Source: Candidatus Leptofilum gracile (GTDB lineage: Bacteria; Chloroflexota; Anaerolineae; Promineifilales; Promineifilaceae). From it: a stretch of 64,000 nucleotides of DNA. The notes under the pieces were generated by a model that saw only the letters and a list, made by a program, of their open reading frames with translations, ran no database searches and was not told the origin of the DNA. Below, one piece after another: positions 1 through 8,565 of this stretch. The stretch spans positions 124,001-188,000 of the forward strand of contig JADJOJ010000006.1 of the NCBI GenBank assembly GCA_016713825.1, written 5' to 3'. How positions within the stretch are numbered: position 1 is the stretch's first letter; the number at the start of each line of letters is the position of its first letter. The position numbers and the translations under genes are program-made.

Positions 1-9
1 TGGAGTGAT

Positions 10-330
10 ATGACCGCAAAAACCATTTCCGTGACGGAACTCAAGCAAAATTTGGGTGAGATTGTGAACGAGGCGTCGTTTGGCGGCACGCGGTTTATTT
101 TGCTGTCGCATGGCAAGGAGCGGGCTGCACTCATCAGCGTGGAGGATTTGCGCCTGCTGGAAAAGCTGCTGGCAGAAAGCCAGCGTGAACTGTACCAAAC
201 TCAGCAGCAAAATTTACTGGCCGATGCTCGTCAACTGCGCGAAAGTGCGGCAGAGGCCAGCTACAACGTAGACGCCGTTCTGGAAGAAGTGCGCGAGGAG
301 CGCCCCGATGACCTCACCGATTTGCGTTGA
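10..330 (+). CDS. Phd/YefM-type antitoxin
   Basis: Antitoxin of a type II toxin-antitoxin pair. It should bind the PIN toxin encoded next and repress the shared promoter. The 106-residue protein opens with TISVTELKQNLGEIVNEA, which fits the Phd/YefM DNA-binding fold, followed by a strand, ISVEDL, and an acidic helical tail (about residues 55-106) of the kind that wraps the toxin. The stop overlaps the toxin gene by 23 bp, typical of translational coupling. The promoter lies at or beyond the window edge, so regulation cannot be read. Family assignment rests on motif recognition. Confidence 0.85.
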   Translation: MTAKTISVTELKQNLGEIVNEASFGGTRFILLSHGKERAALISVEDLRLLEKLLAESQRELYQTQQQNLLADARQLRESAAEASYNVDAVLEEVREERPDDLTDLR

Positions 331-748
331 TGCAGGCATCCTGCTCAAGCTGGTGCTGCAAGAACCGGACAGCCATCTGGCGGAGGCGCTGTGGCAAAGC
401 TGGATCAGCGCGGGGGTGCAGCCCGTCGCGCCGCAGCTGTTTCCGTTTGAAGTTACGGCCGTTCTCCGCAAACTCACCTATCGTGGACTGATCCAAACAG
501 AAATAGCGGAAAAGATGTTGGAAAAAGCGCTGCAATTCGACGTGGCGTTACAAACGTTTGACGGCATTCACGCACGCGCCTGGCAGTTGGCCACTGAATT
601 CGGCCGACCCACCGCATACGACACCCATTACCTGGCTCTCGCCGAGCATTTAGGCTGTGCCTTTTGGACGGCCGATTTACGCCTGTTTAACGCGGTGAGC
701 GAAAAGCTAAACAGGGTACACTTTTTAGGAAATTTCAAAGTTTCGTGA
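308..748 (+). CDS. PIN-domain toxin (VapC-like ribonuclease)
   Basis: Predicted Mg-dependent RNase toxin, partner of the overlapping upstream antitoxin. The 146-residue length is normal for a single PIN domain. The expected acidic residues are visible: Asp in ICVDAG near residue 8, Glu in PFEVTAVLRK near 48, Asp in AYDTHYLALAE near 104 and Asp in WTADLRL near 122. The site looks complete, so the toxin is probably active. PIN toxins usually cleave tRNA or rRNA; the target here cannot be deduced. A 65-bp palindromic repeat follows 2 bp after the stop and may act as a terminator. Confidence 0.85.
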   Translation: MTSPICVDAGILLKLVLQEPDSHLAEALWQSWISAGVQPVAPQLFPFEVTAVLRKLTYRGLIQTEIAEKMLEKALQFDVALQTFDGIHARAWQLATEFGRPTAYDTHYLALAEHLGCAFWTADLRLFNAVSEKLNRVHFLGNFKVS

Positions 749-750
749 CC

Positions 751-815
751 AAGTGCCAGGCACGGGGCGCGGGATATTGACCAGCCAAAGCTTTTCCGCC
801 CCGTGCCTGGCACTT
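751..815. repeat. 65-bp REP-like palindrome, copy A
   Basis: Perfect 19-bp inverted repeat (arms 751-769 and 797-815; left arm starts AAGTGCCAGGCACGGGG) around a 27-nt centre containing AGCCAAAG. A second copy of exactly the same length lies at 44382-44446 with identical arms and 18 of 27 matching centre bases. It sits between the PIN toxin and the hydrolase gene, so it could also form an RNA hairpin. No T-run follows, so a simple intrinsic terminator is unlikely. Confidence 0.85.
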
Positions 816-830
816 TAACGACGAGTGATC

Positions 831-1670
831 ATGACAGATTCTATTCCTTACCTTGATTTTGGCGGCAACGGCCGTATCCTCCACTTCGCCCATCCCAATG
901 CCTACCCCCCGGCCGCGTTTCGCCAATTTTTGCAGCCGCTCACCGCGCAGTTCCACGTCTACGCCGTCGAGCACCGGCCGCTGTGGCCCGGTTCCCAGCC
1001 CGAGGAGATGACCGACTGGACCGTCATCGCCGACGACTTGATTCGCTTTTTTGACCAGATGGGCTGGCAGCAGGTGGTTGGCGTGGGGCATTCGCTGGGG
1101 GGCGTGGCGACGCTGTATGCGGCCGTTTCCCGCCCAGACCTCTTCTCCCAACTCATCCTCATCGAACCGGTTTTCTTGCCGCCGCAGATTTTGCAGCTGA
1201 GCGCCCAAAAACAGGGAGATGGCGCATTTTCCCCGATGGTGGCCGGGGCGCTCAAGCGGCGCAACCGGTGGGAGAGCCGCGACGCAGCGTTTAGCCGCTT
1301 TCGCCGCAAGACGGTATTCGGCCGTTTTTCCGACGAGGCACTGTGGGATTATGTCAATTTCGCCACGCGAGAAACGGAAAGTGGCGACTTTGAACTGGTG
1401 TACCCGCGCGAGTGGGAAGCCCGCTTCTACGCCATGCCGCCGCAGGGCGTCTGGGAGGCCATCCCGCAAATCAGCCAGCCCACGCTGGCCATCCGCGCGG
1501 CAGAGTCGGACACGCTGTACCCGCAGGCGTGGCAGCTGTGGCAGGATTTGCAGCCCAACGCCACGTTCATTGAAATTCCCGATTGCGGCCACATGCTGAC
1601 GCTGGAACGGCCGTCCCAAACCGCCCAACTTATCCTCAACCAGTTAGTACCTGCCCAGGGGCTCTTGCCG
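831..1670 (+). CDS. alpha/beta-fold hydrolase (3' end obscured)
   Basis: Alpha/beta hydrolase of about 280 residues. The nucleophile elbow GHSLGG (Ser near residue 88) follows a long helical cap-free start, a candidate acid lies in AESDTLYP, and the catalytic His is in DCGHMLTLERP near residue 253. The substrate is unknown. ATG 831 is preferred; an in-frame GTG lies at 825. Recognisable protein ends around QLILNQLVPAQ near 1658. After that the frame runs through a homopolymer tract straight into the next gene, giving an artificial 614-residue reading frame. I give the end as approximate because the true stop is probably lost in the tract. Confidence 0.7.
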
Positions 1671-1865
1671 GGGGGGAAAAAAAAAAAAATTTTGCGGAGG
1701 GAAAAAATTTTTTTCCGGAAACCTGGGAAAATTTTGTTAAAAAACCCCCTGGTGGGGGGGGGGCCGGCGGGGGGGGCCCCCCCTATTTTTTTTTCCGCCG
1801 GGGCAAAAAAAAGGGGGGAGAAATTTTTCTTTTTTTCCTGCGCGGCGGGGTGGCTTTTTTTAGTA
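1670..1865. other. homopolymer-laden anomalous tract
   Basis: About 196 bp composed almost entirely of runs of G, A, T and C of 4 to 13 bases, unlike anything else in the window. Translated in any frame it gives Lys, Phe, Gly and Pro runs with no domain. It begins abruptly after normal coding sequence and ends just before the ATG at 1875. The texture resembles low-quality consensus or a collapsed read tail more than biology. It fuses two unrelated genes in frame, by chance. Confidence 0.7.
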
Positions 1866-1874
1866 GAGTCATTT

Positions 1875-2669
1875 ATGAAAATACAGTTCACCACCTGCCA
1901 GGCACGCAACACCCACGCCGTCACCGCCGCCATCGCCAATTATTTGGGCGAGCAGCTGAACCTGGAAACCGAATTCATCATCGAGCCGCCGTGGGAGGAT
2001 TGTTTGCAGGCCGTTTTGGCCGGGGAGATTCAGATTGGCTGGATGTGTGGCTACCCGTACGTGCGGGAAACGGCCGTTGCCAACCCCACCATCGAACTGC
2101 TCGCCCTGCCCGTCATGGCTGGAGACCGCTACCAAAACCAGCCCGTCTACTTTTCCGACGTGATTGTGCGGCGCGACAGTTCATTTGAAAAATTTGAAGA
2201 TTTGCGCGGCGCGACCTGGGCCTACAACGAGGTCGGCTCCCAATCTGGCTACCACATCGTGCGCTACAAATTGGCCAAAATCGGGGCCGATGGCTCATTT
2301 TTTGGCAAAGTTGTCGCCTCTGGCGCTCATTTGAACTCGTTGGCAATGGTTTTGGCAGGCGAGGCGGATGGTGCCGCCATCGACAGCACCGTGCTGGCAA
2401 TGGCCCTGCGTGAAGAGCCCACGCTGTCCGCCCACATTCGGATTATCGAGCCGCTCGGCCCCAGCCCGATTCCGCCCTGGGTGGTGCACCAAAGCGTGCC
2501 CGCGCCGCTGCGCCACTCGCTGCAAAAGGTGCTGACGCAAATGCACCAGACCCCAGCCGGGCAGCAGGTTTTGTCGTTGGGGGAGATGGTTCGGTTTGAA
2601 ACGGCCGTTGACGCCCACTACGATTCCCTCCGCCAAATGCTGGCTGCCTCCCAACAGATTCATCTGTAA
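1875..2669 (+). CDS. PhnD-like phosphate/phosphonate-type solute-binding protein
   Basis: Periplasmic-binding-protein fold of the PhnD/SsuA-like group, 264 residues from ATG 1875. Family-like features are the start FTTCQARNTHAVTAAIANYL, then GYPYVRE, SDVIVRRDSSFEKFEDLRG, a glycine-rich SGAHLNSLAMVLAGEADGAAIDS stretch split by short loops, and a C-terminal PIPPWVVHQSVP. No signal peptide is visible, so it may be cytoplasmic, or its 5' end may be lost in the anomalous tract. No permease or ATPase neighbours it, so a transport role is uncertain; orphan PhnD-like proteins can also be sensors. A hairpin follows the stop at once. Confidence 0.7.
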   Translation: MKIQFTTCQARNTHAVTAAIANYLGEQLNLETEFIIEPPWEDCLQAVLAGEIQIGWMCGYPYVRETAVANPTIELLALPVMAGDRYQNQPVYFSDVIVRRDSSFEKFEDLRGATWAYNEVGSQSGYHIVRYKLAKIGADGSFFGKVVASGAHLNSLAMVLAGEADGAAIDSTVLAMALREEPTLSAHIRIIEPLGPSPIPPWVVHQSVPAPLRHSLQKVLTQMHQTPAGQQVLSLGEMVRFETAVDAHYDSLRQMLAASQQIHL

Positions 2670-2670
2670 A

Positions 2671-2726
2671 AACCTCCCGGAGGGTTGTTACACGAGTTAC
2701 CAAATGGATAAAACCCCCGGGAGGTT
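2671..2726. terminator. hairpin between convergent genes
   Basis: Arms AACCTCCCGGAGGGTT (2671-2686) and AACCCCCGGGAGGTT (2712-2726) pair over about 15 bp with one bulge. The hairpin starts 1 base after the PhnD-like stop and ends 5 bases before the stop of the convergent zinc-ribbon gene, so it probably serves both. There is no long T-run. Confidence 0.6.
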
Positions 2727-2731
2727 AAGCT

Positions 2732-2953
2732 TTACTCCCGGCGCAGGAATAATTTTTTACAGTTGGGGCAGCGCCACGCCGCTTCCCCCTTTTCCAACGG
2801 AAAAACCGGCACAAAAAAGAGCGAAAAATACCGCTTGTTGCGCACCGGCTCCATTTGCGTCAGCTCGCCGCAGTAGCGGCAGGTGGTTGTTTGTTTACTG
2901 GCGCTGTCGTCAGCCACAACCCGCGCCTTGGTACCAAAAATAATAATTGCCAT
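2732..2953 (-). CDS. zinc-ribbon protein
   Basis: Small protein of 73 residues with two zinc-knuckle pairs, TCRYCGE and WRCPNCKK, separated by about 27 residues that include the aromatic stretch RYFSLFFVPVFPLEKG. This arrangement is seen in widespread bacterial zinc-ribbon proteins of unknown role. ATG 2953 is chosen because GAGG lies 6 bases upstream; an in-frame GTG at 2965 is less likely. Function cannot be assigned. Confidence 0.75.
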   Translation of the reverse strand: MAIIIFGTKARVVADDSASKQTTTCRYCGELTQMEPVRNKRYFSLFFVPVFPLEKGEAAWRCPNCKKLFLRRE

Positions 2954-3065
2954 CGGTTGCCTCACTGGTTGGTTGCTGTATTTTACCTGATTTGGGGTGA
3001 TGGGGTGACAAGGTGAGGGGGTGACAAAAATCTGTGTAATCTGCGTAATCTGTGGCTAAATTTTC

Positions 3066-4367
3066 TTACGCGGCGGCCTGTTTGATGAGGTCGTCGGCCA
3101 TATCGCTGGTGTAGTTGCGCAGGCGAGGGTAGCGCCAGGCGATGAGCGCCGTGAGCAGCACCGTGGCCACCCCGCCCGTAAAAATCGCCACCGGCGCACC
3201 AAACAGCGACGCCACCAGCCCCGCCTCCAGCTCGCCCAGCTGCGGCCCGCCCATAAAAAAGACCATGTTCACGCTCGTCATCCGCCCGCGCAGCTGATCC
3301 GGCGTCAGCAATTGCCGCAGCGTGCCGCGAATGACGGTGGAAACCGTGTCCCCCGCGCCCGTCAGGCCAAACAAAATGTAGGAGAGCCCAAAGCTGGTGG
3401 AGAGGCCAAACAGCGCCGTCGCCACGCCGTAAACGCCCACGCTCACCAGTAGCACCACCCCCTGGCGGCGAATGTCCCGCCGCAGGGCCACAATCCCCCC
3501 GGCAATGAGCGCGCCCACCGGCTGGGCGGTGGCCAAAAAGCCATACCCTTCCACGCCCAGCTTCAGCACGTCCGTGGCCACGATGGGCAGCATGGTGCGG
3601 GCGGAGGCAAAAAAGGTGGCGAAAAAGTCTAGCAGCATCGTGCTGCGAATGAGCCGAGTTTTGAGGGTGAAGCGGATGCCTTCGACCAAAGCCTCCCAGC
3701 CCAAGCCTTGCCCAATCTGCGTAGCCGCTTGCCCCCGGTACTCCATCAGCAGCAGCGAGACGATCACCGCCCCAAACGAGATGGCATCGATGGCGTACAC
3801 CAGCCCCACATCGAACTGGCCCACCAGCAACCCCGCCAGCCCTGGCCCCACAATGGTGGCAATCTGCCACAGCACCGTGTTCAGCGTGACGGCGTTGGCC
3901 AAATGCTCACGCGGCACCAGGTTGGGCACAATGGATTGCCGCGCTGGCTCATCAAAGGCCGAGGCGGCCGCCAGCGCCGCGCTGAGCAGGTAGATGATGG
4001 GAATCGTGATGCGGTCGGTGAAGGTGAGGAAGGCGAGGGTGGCGGAGAAAAGTGCAGCGGCCGTTTGCACCCAAATGAGCAGTTTGCGGCGGTCGCGGGC
4101 ATCGGCCAACAGGCCGCCCAGCAGGGCAAAAATGATGATGGGAATGACCCGCGCCAGCCCCAGCGACCCCAGCCCGATGGCGCTGGCATTTAATTCCAGT
4201 GGGTGGCCGAAAAATTCTACACTGTATGTTTGCCCACGCAGCAGTTCAAACACATGCCAGCTAATAGCAATCTGCTGCATTTGCGAGCCCATCGTCGAGA
4301 GCAATCGGCCAAACCAGAGCAGCCGAAAATCGCGGTGTTGTAACGCCACCAGGCGCGGTTGTTTCAT
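3066..4367 (-). CDS. MFS transporter (EntS/MFS_3-like exporter)
   Basis: Integral membrane protein of 433 residues with about twelve hydrophobic segments. The N-terminus (LQHRDFRLLWFGRLLSTMGSQMQQIA) and the loop-2 motif GGLLADARDRRKLLI fit the EntS-like MFS_3 exporter family. The DEPARQSIVPNLVPREHLANAVTL region after TM4 is also typical of that group. It probably exports a small molecule by proton antiport; the substrate is unknown. It stands alone on the minus strand. Upstream of its start, between it and the response regulator, no clear terminator is seen. Confidence 0.85.
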   Translation of the reverse strand: MKQPRLVALQHRDFRLLWFGRLLSTMGSQMQQIAISWHVFELLRGQTYSVEFFGHPLELNASAIGLGSLGLARVIPIIIFALLGGLLADARDRRKLLIWVQTAAALFSATLAFLTFTDRITIPIIYLLSAALAAASAFDEPARQSIVPNLVPREHLANAVTLNTVLWQIATIVGPGLAGLLVGQFDVGLVYAIDAISFGAVIVSLLLMEYRGQAATQIGQGLGWEALVEGIRFTLKTRLIRSTMLLDFFATFFASARTMLPIVATDVLKLGVEGYGFLATAQPVGALIAGGIVALRRDIRRQGVVLLVSVGVYGVATALFGLSTSFGLSYILFGLTGAGDTVSTVIRGTLRQLLTPDQLRGRMTSVNMVFFMGGPQLGELEAGLVASLFGAPVAIFTGGVATVLLTALIAWRYPRLRNYTSDMADDLIKQAAA

Positions 4368-4470
4368 GCCAAATTCCCAAAAAATAAGACCTCTATCGGC
4401 TGACAGAGGTCAAAGATGGTGGGATGGTACATCAGGTGAAGGGAATCGCCCATAGCTTTTATATGCTTTT

Positions 4471-5118
4471 CTACTCCCTGGCCAAGCCGTGCTTCTGCGC
4501 CAGCAGCGCGGCCTCTACCCGGCTGCGCACCTGTAACTTTTGCAGCACATTGGTCATGTAATGCTTGATCGTCTTCTCCGCCAGATGCAGCTGGTCGCCA
4601 ATTTCCCGGTTGGTTAACCCCTCGGCCACCAGGCCAAGAATGTCTCGCTCCCGGTCGGTGAGGGTGGTAATTGGGTCAGCTGCCTGCTTGTTGGCCGTTA
4701 GCTCAAACAAAATGCCGCCCGCCAGCGCCGGGGAGATGTAGATGTCGCCACCCGCGACCACGCGCACGGCGTTGGCCAGGTCGCGGGCGGTGACGCCTTT
4801 GAGCACATAGCCGCGCGCGCCTGCTTTCAGCGCCGCCATCAGCGTATCCTGGTCTTCCGAGACGGTGAGCATCATGATGCGCACCACGGGCCAGGCGGCG
4901 GCTACCTTGCCCGCGGTGACAACGCCGCCGTCGCCGGGCATGGTTACGTCTAGCAGCAGCACGTCGGGCAGCAGGTTGCCCACCAGGGCAAATGCTTCTT
5001 CACCAGAGCCAGCCTGGCCCACCACGGTGAATTCGGGCACGCCTGCCAGCGATTGGGCCACGCCTTCACGGAACAGGGGGTGGTCATCGGCAATGAGAAT
5101 GCGAATGGGATCAGACAT
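4471..5118 (-). CDS. NarL/LuxR-type response regulator
   Basis: Two-component response regulator of about 215 residues. The receiver domain (residues 1-120) has the acidic pair ADD, the phospho-acceptor Asp in VLLLDVTMPG near residue 57, and the conserved Lys in GYVLKG. The C-terminal LuxR helix-turn-helix includes LTDRERDILGLVAEGLTNRE and AEKTIKHYMTNVLQKL. Two ATGs are adjacent (5121 and 5118). The gene overlaps the 3' end of the kinase gene upstream, so the two are one operon and almost surely cognate. Target genes are unknown; no binding sites can be recognised. Confidence 0.93.
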   Translation of the reverse strand: MSDPIRILIADDHPLFREGVAQSLAGVPEFTVVGQAGSGEEAFALVGNLLPDVLLLDVTMPGDGGVVTAGKVAAAWPVVRIMMLTVSEDQDTLMAALKAGARGYVLKGVTARDLANAVRVVAGGDIYISPALAGGILFELTANKQAADPITTLTDRERDILGLVAEGLTNREIGDQLHLAEKTIKHYMTNVLQKLQVRSRVEAALLAQKHGLARE

Positions 5119-6520
5119 CATCTACCTCGGGGACAGACAGGGGCAGGTGGGTACGAATGGTGGTGCCGTGGCCGGGGGTGCTGTGCAGTTCAAACTGGCC
5201 GCCTAGCAGCTCGACCCGTTCACGCATGCCCACCAGACCCAAGCGGCTGTAAACGGCCGTACCCGCCAAATCAAACCCTGGCCCACTGTCTGATATTTCT
5301 ACAATTAAAGTTTCGCTTTCGTCCTGGCTGGTGTAGACACCCACCGCCAGCCCGGCCCCTTGGGCATGGCGAAAGCTGTTGGCCAACGACTCTTTCAGCA
5401 CCCGGTACGCCGTGATCTTCACCGGCAGCGGGGCTTGTTCGGGCAGTTGCCCCAGCGTGAGCGTTACGTCGCAGTAAGTTTTCTTTTCAAAATCATGCAC
5501 GGCGCGCTGGATGGTTTCGCTCAGGCCCAGCGGGGCAATTTCTGGCAGGCGCAGCCCGGCCGAAATGGTGCGCAGCTCGTTCATGGCCGATTCGGCAGCC
5601 AGCTGAATGGTTTGGAAATCGCGGCGCACCTCTGGCTGATCTGCGGCGACTGCTTCGGATAGCGATTCGATGCGCAGCAGGGCCAACGCCAAATCTTGGG
5701 CGGGGCCATCGTGCAAATCGGCGGAGATGCGGCTGAGGTTTTTCTCGTTGAGGGCGGTGTAGCGGGCGGCGGCGCGGCGAACACGGCCGTTTAGCACCTC
5801 ATTTTGCTGCAACAACTCATTTAGCCGGGCAACGTTGGCCTTTAACTCATCTTGCTGGGAAACGATGGTGCGGCTGGCCTGCCCCACAATGCCTGCCAGC
5901 AGCAGGTAAACCGAAATCATCACCGCGCCCACCACTAGCCAACTGCGGTACTGCGCCGAGCGGATTTCCGCCTCTAGCCCGTCGGACGTCTGGTAAAACT
6001 CCGAAACGGCGATGATGGTGTCGCTGCTGGCATCGCGGGAGGGGGCGTACGTTTCGATGAGGGTACCAAACCGTTCACGCTCCAATGCCTGTTCTGGCTT
6101 GTCCAAATTGCTCACCTCGGTGACCACATCGCCAGCAAAGGCAGCGGCCAACCCTTCTTCCAGCGGAAACTGCTGGCCGATTAGTTCGGCATTGGTGGCG
6201 TACAGCACCACACCGTCTGGCGACCATACTTTAAAGGAAACAATTTGGGTTCCTAGCGAGGTATCGGTGAGCAGGCGTTCCAGGGCGGTGACGTTTACGG
6301 CCGTATCGCCACTTTCGGCGCCACCTGCGGCCAGCCCTTGCAAATGGGGGGAGATGTAGCTATCTACATACAGGGCGGTAACGGCGGCAGTGCGGTTGGT
6401 AACGGCCGTTTCAATCTGCTGACTAATCCACAAACCAATGCCCAACATGCCCCCCAACATCACCACCAGGCTGACGAACATATATTGTTGGGCCAGGGTA
6501 AACGGCCGTTTGGCAACCAT
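5111..6520 (-). CDS. NarL-family sensor histidine kinase (HisKA_3)
   Basis: Membrane sensor kinase of 469 residues. TM1 lies at about residues 12-33, an extracytoplasmic sensor of roughly 165 residues follows, then TM2 (WLVVGAVMISVYLLLAGIVG), a coiled coil, the HisKA_3 phospho-acceptor His in DLHDGPAQDLA near residue 269, and an ATP-binding domain with SDSGPGFDLAG and GLVGMRERVELLGG. The periplasmic part looks like a Cache-type sensor with an unknown ligand. ATG 6520 is chosen because GAGGAG precedes it; the longer TTG-initiated frame from 6538 is less likely. Its 3' end overlaps the response regulator gene by 8-11 bp. Confidence 0.92.
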   Translation of the reverse strand: MVAKRPFTLAQQYMFVSLVVMLGGMLGIGLWISQQIETAVTNRTAAVTALYVDSYISPHLQGLAAGGAESGDTAVNVTALERLLTDTSLGTQIVSFKVWSPDGVVLYATNAELIGQQFPLEEGLAAAFAGDVVTEVSNLDKPEQALERERFGTLIETYAPSRDASSDTIIAVSEFYQTSDGLEAEIRSAQYRSWLVVGAVMISVYLLLAGIVGQASRTIVSQQDELKANVARLNELLQQNEVLNGRVRRAAARYTALNEKNLSRISADLHDGPAQDLALALLRIESLSEAVAADQPEVRRDFQTIQLAAESAMNELRTISAGLRLPEIAPLGLSETIQRAVHDFEKKTYCDVTLTLGQLPEQAPLPVKITAYRVLKESLANSFRHAQGAGLAVGVYTSQDESETLIVEISDSGPGFDLAGTAVYSRLGLVGMRERVELLGGQFELHSTPGHGTTIRTHLPLSVPEVDDV

Positions 6521-6714
6521 GACAAACTCCTCGAACAATTCAAAAAGAAACTTGGCGACCGATTATACCGATTTCGCCCAATTCCCCACATAGACCAAGG
6601 TCTGAAAAAGCCGGCCCCACCGTCTGAGCCAGGTCGCGACCATCTCCCCTACTGCGCTGCCCGTAAAAAATCTACAATGCCAGCATTGAAATTCACAACC
6701 TGGGAACTATTTTT

Positions 6715-7260
6715 ATGCAAGACGAAATGAAATTACTCCACCGCGCCCGTTCTTTAGACCAGGAAGCCTTGGCTGAAGTTCACAACCGCTACTATGACGC
6801 CATCTACCGCTACATTGCCTTTCGCGTCAACGATGCCCCAACGGCCGAAGATCTCACCAGCGAAGTTTTTTTGCGGCTGCTCAATGCCCTGCGCGACAAA
6901 TCTGCCCCGCAAAACACGCTGCGCGGCTGGCTGTACGGCGTTGCTTCGCACGTGCTAAAAGAGCATTACCGCAGCAAAAAACGGGACAAATTCACCCTGC
7001 TGCATGATGAGATTCCGGCCGGGGAGCACAGCCTGGATCATCAGGTAGAAACCATCATGCAAAACGAAAGTTTGCAGGCGGTGATGAGCGGCCTGACGGA
7101 TGACCAGCAAAATGTGCTGGCGCTGCGCTTTGGCTTTGGCCTGCCCATTCAAGAGGTTGCCGACACAATGGGCAAGAGCGAGGGGTCCGTCAAAATGTTG
7201 CAGGCGCGGGCTATTTCGGCCATTTCGCAGCGCATTATGCTGCAAGGGGTGCTGGCATGA
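6715..7260 (+). CDS. ECF sigma factor (sigma-70 family)
   Basis: RNA polymerase sigma factor of 181 residues with region 2 (YDAIYRYIAFRV, then AEDLTSEVFLRLL and LRGWLYGVASHVLKEHYR) and region 4 (LTDDQQNVLALRFGFGLPIQEVADTMGKSEGSVKMLQ, interrupted here for length). It should direct a small regulon. No Shine-Dalgarno sequence is evident before ATG 6715; a TACAAT box at 6673-6678 could be its -10 element. The stop overlaps the next gene by 4 bp, so the downstream membrane protein is probably its regulator or an effector. Confidence 0.9.
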   Translation: MQDEMKLLHRARSLDQEALAEVHNRYYDAIYRYIAFRVNDAPTAEDLTSEVFLRLLNALRDKSAPQNTLRGWLYGVASHVLKEHYRSKKRDKFTLLHDEIPAGEHSLDHQVETIMQNESLQAVMSGLTDDQQNVLALRFGFGLPIQEVADTMGKSEGSVKMLQARAISAISQRIMLQGVLA

Positions 7261-8489
7261 AAATTGTGCACGAGCAAATTTTGTTCGACTGTTTAGAGCA
7301 GTTTGAAGCCGGCGTTTCGGTAGAGGCGCTGATGGCCAAATACCCTCATGCGGCGGCTGAAATTGAAAAGTTTTTGGCGGTGGCGGCGCAGCTGCAACGG
7401 GTGCAGGTGCAGCCCCGTTTGGCGGCCCAGCAGCAGTCGCAGAAGCTGTTTTTGCAGCAAGCGGCGGAGATGCGGGCGGCTGGGCGGCGCGGCTGGTTTT
7501 CTTGGCGAGGGGTGCAGCGCACGCTGCTGCCGCTGGCCTCGCTGGCTATGGTGACGCTGTTATTGGGGGCGACCTTGCTGTTTGCTTCTACCGTTGCGCT
7601 GCCGGGGGATTTGCTGTACGACACAAAGCGGTGGGTAGAAACGGTGCAGGTGCAGCAGGCGACGGATGCCACGGCCGTTTTCAGCCTGAAGTCGCAGCAA
7701 AATGACGAACGAATCCGGGAAACCCAATCGCTGCTGCGCACCAATGAAACGGCCGTTGTCTCCTTTGAAGGCCAGCTCAACACCAAACAGGGCAGCAACT
7801 GGGTCATTGGGGGCATTGCCGTGCAGGTGACGGCGCAAACCCAGGTGGAACCGGGCGCGGAGGTGGGGGCGCTGCTGTGGGTAAACGGCCGTACCCAAGA
7901 TGGTCAACTGCTGGCCAGCCAGATTACCGTTTTGCAGATGGCATCCGCCACGGCAACACCAGCGGCTTCGGCCACCACAACGGCTGTGCCTACCGGTACA
8001 GTGACCCAAACCAGCAGCCCTACGGCGACCACAACCGCCTCGCCGGGGAATACAGCCACACCATTGTCCACCGGTTCTCCTGTGCCCACGGGGACAGGGG
8101 GGGGCACACCGGAACCGGCCGCCACCAAAGTGCCAACAACGGCCGTACCAACAACGGCCGTATCTACCAATACGCCCGGAACCGGCAGCCCCAGCCCTAC
8201 AGCCATACCGGCCACATCTAACCCAACGGCCCCGCCTGCGGCTACGGCCCAACCAACCGCCACCCAGCCCCCGCCAACGGCCGTTCCGCCCACGCCTACC
8301 AACCCGCCCACCAGCACTCCCGCCGGGGGCAACAACAACGATAACAACAACGACAACGACAACGATAACAACAACGACAACGACAACGGGAATGGCAATG
8401 ACAATGACAACGATAACGACAACGACGATAACAACCGAAATGATGACAACAACAACGACAACAACAACGATAACAACCAAAATGATTAA
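7257..8489 (+). CDS. sigma-linked membrane protein with DUF5667/DUF5666-like domains and Asn/Asp tail
   Basis: Protein of 410 residues coupled to the ECF sigma gene by a 4-bp overlap. The cytoplasmic N-terminus (about 1-85) has a CLEQFEAGVSVEALMAKYP motif seen in anti-sigma-like proteins. One TM segment (about 87-110) leads to ALPGDLLYDTKRWVE, a DUF5667 signature, and then a beta-rich stretch like DUF5666 (about 155-225). A Thr/Pro-rich linker (about 226-355) follows, and the last 55 residues are almost only Asn and Asp. It may sense the cell surface and hold the sigma factor; that role is inferred from the gene pair. Confidence 0.75.
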   Translation: MKIVHEQILFDCLEQFEAGVSVEALMAKYPHAAAEIEKFLAVAAQLQRVQVQPRLAAQQQSQKLFLQQAAEMRAAGRRGWFSWRGVQRTLLPLASLAMVTLLLGATLLFASTVALPGDLLYDTKRWVETVQVQQATDATAVFSLKSQQNDERIRETQSLLRTNETAVVSFEGQLNTKQGSNWVIGGIAVQVTAQTQVEPGAEVGALLWVNGRTQDGQLLASQITVLQMASATATPAASATTTAVPTGTVTQTSSPTATTTASPGNTATPLSTGSPVPTGTGGGTPEPAATKVPTTAVPTTAVSTNTPGTGSPSPTAIPATSNPTAPPAATAQPTATQPPPTAVPPTPTNPPTSTPAGGNNNDNNNDNDNDNNNDNDNGNGNDNDNDNDNDDNNRNDDNNNDNNNDNNQND

Positions 8490-8532
8490 GTGATCGGTTA
8501 CAAATACCATCATTGTTCAACCGAAGGCTGGA

Positions 8533-8565
8533 GATGGGAGACTGGAGATTGGCCAGTCTCCCATC
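8533..8565. terminator. perfect hairpin downstream of the Asn/Asp-tail gene
   Basis: Arms GATGGGAGACTGG (8533-8545) and CCAGTCTCCCATC (8553-8565) match perfectly over 13 bp with a 7-nt loop AGATTGG. No T-run follows. It resembles other word-like hairpins in this window, such as 24076-24124. The remaining intergenic DNA to 8854 shows no further gene that I can support; a long in-frame extension of the next ORF covers it but has no conserved features. Confidence 0.6.

Noticed and set aside
825..2669. A single hydrolase-PhnD fusion protein of 614 residues
   Set aside because: The two halves belong to unrelated families and are joined only by an anomalous homopolymer tract; a new ATG starts the second half.
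8325..8489. Direct repeats resembling a CRISPR or minisatellite
   Set aside because: They are in-frame Asn/Asp codons of one gene with no spacers; no CRISPR-like repeat and no cas gene occur in the window.
7560..8513. Long minus-strand frame of 317 codons with Val/Ile and Gly/Arg runs
   Set aside because: It is the antisense of the Thr/Pro-rich and Asn/Asp-rich coding sequence; the repeats arise from low complexity on the other strand and there is no ribosome site or domain.
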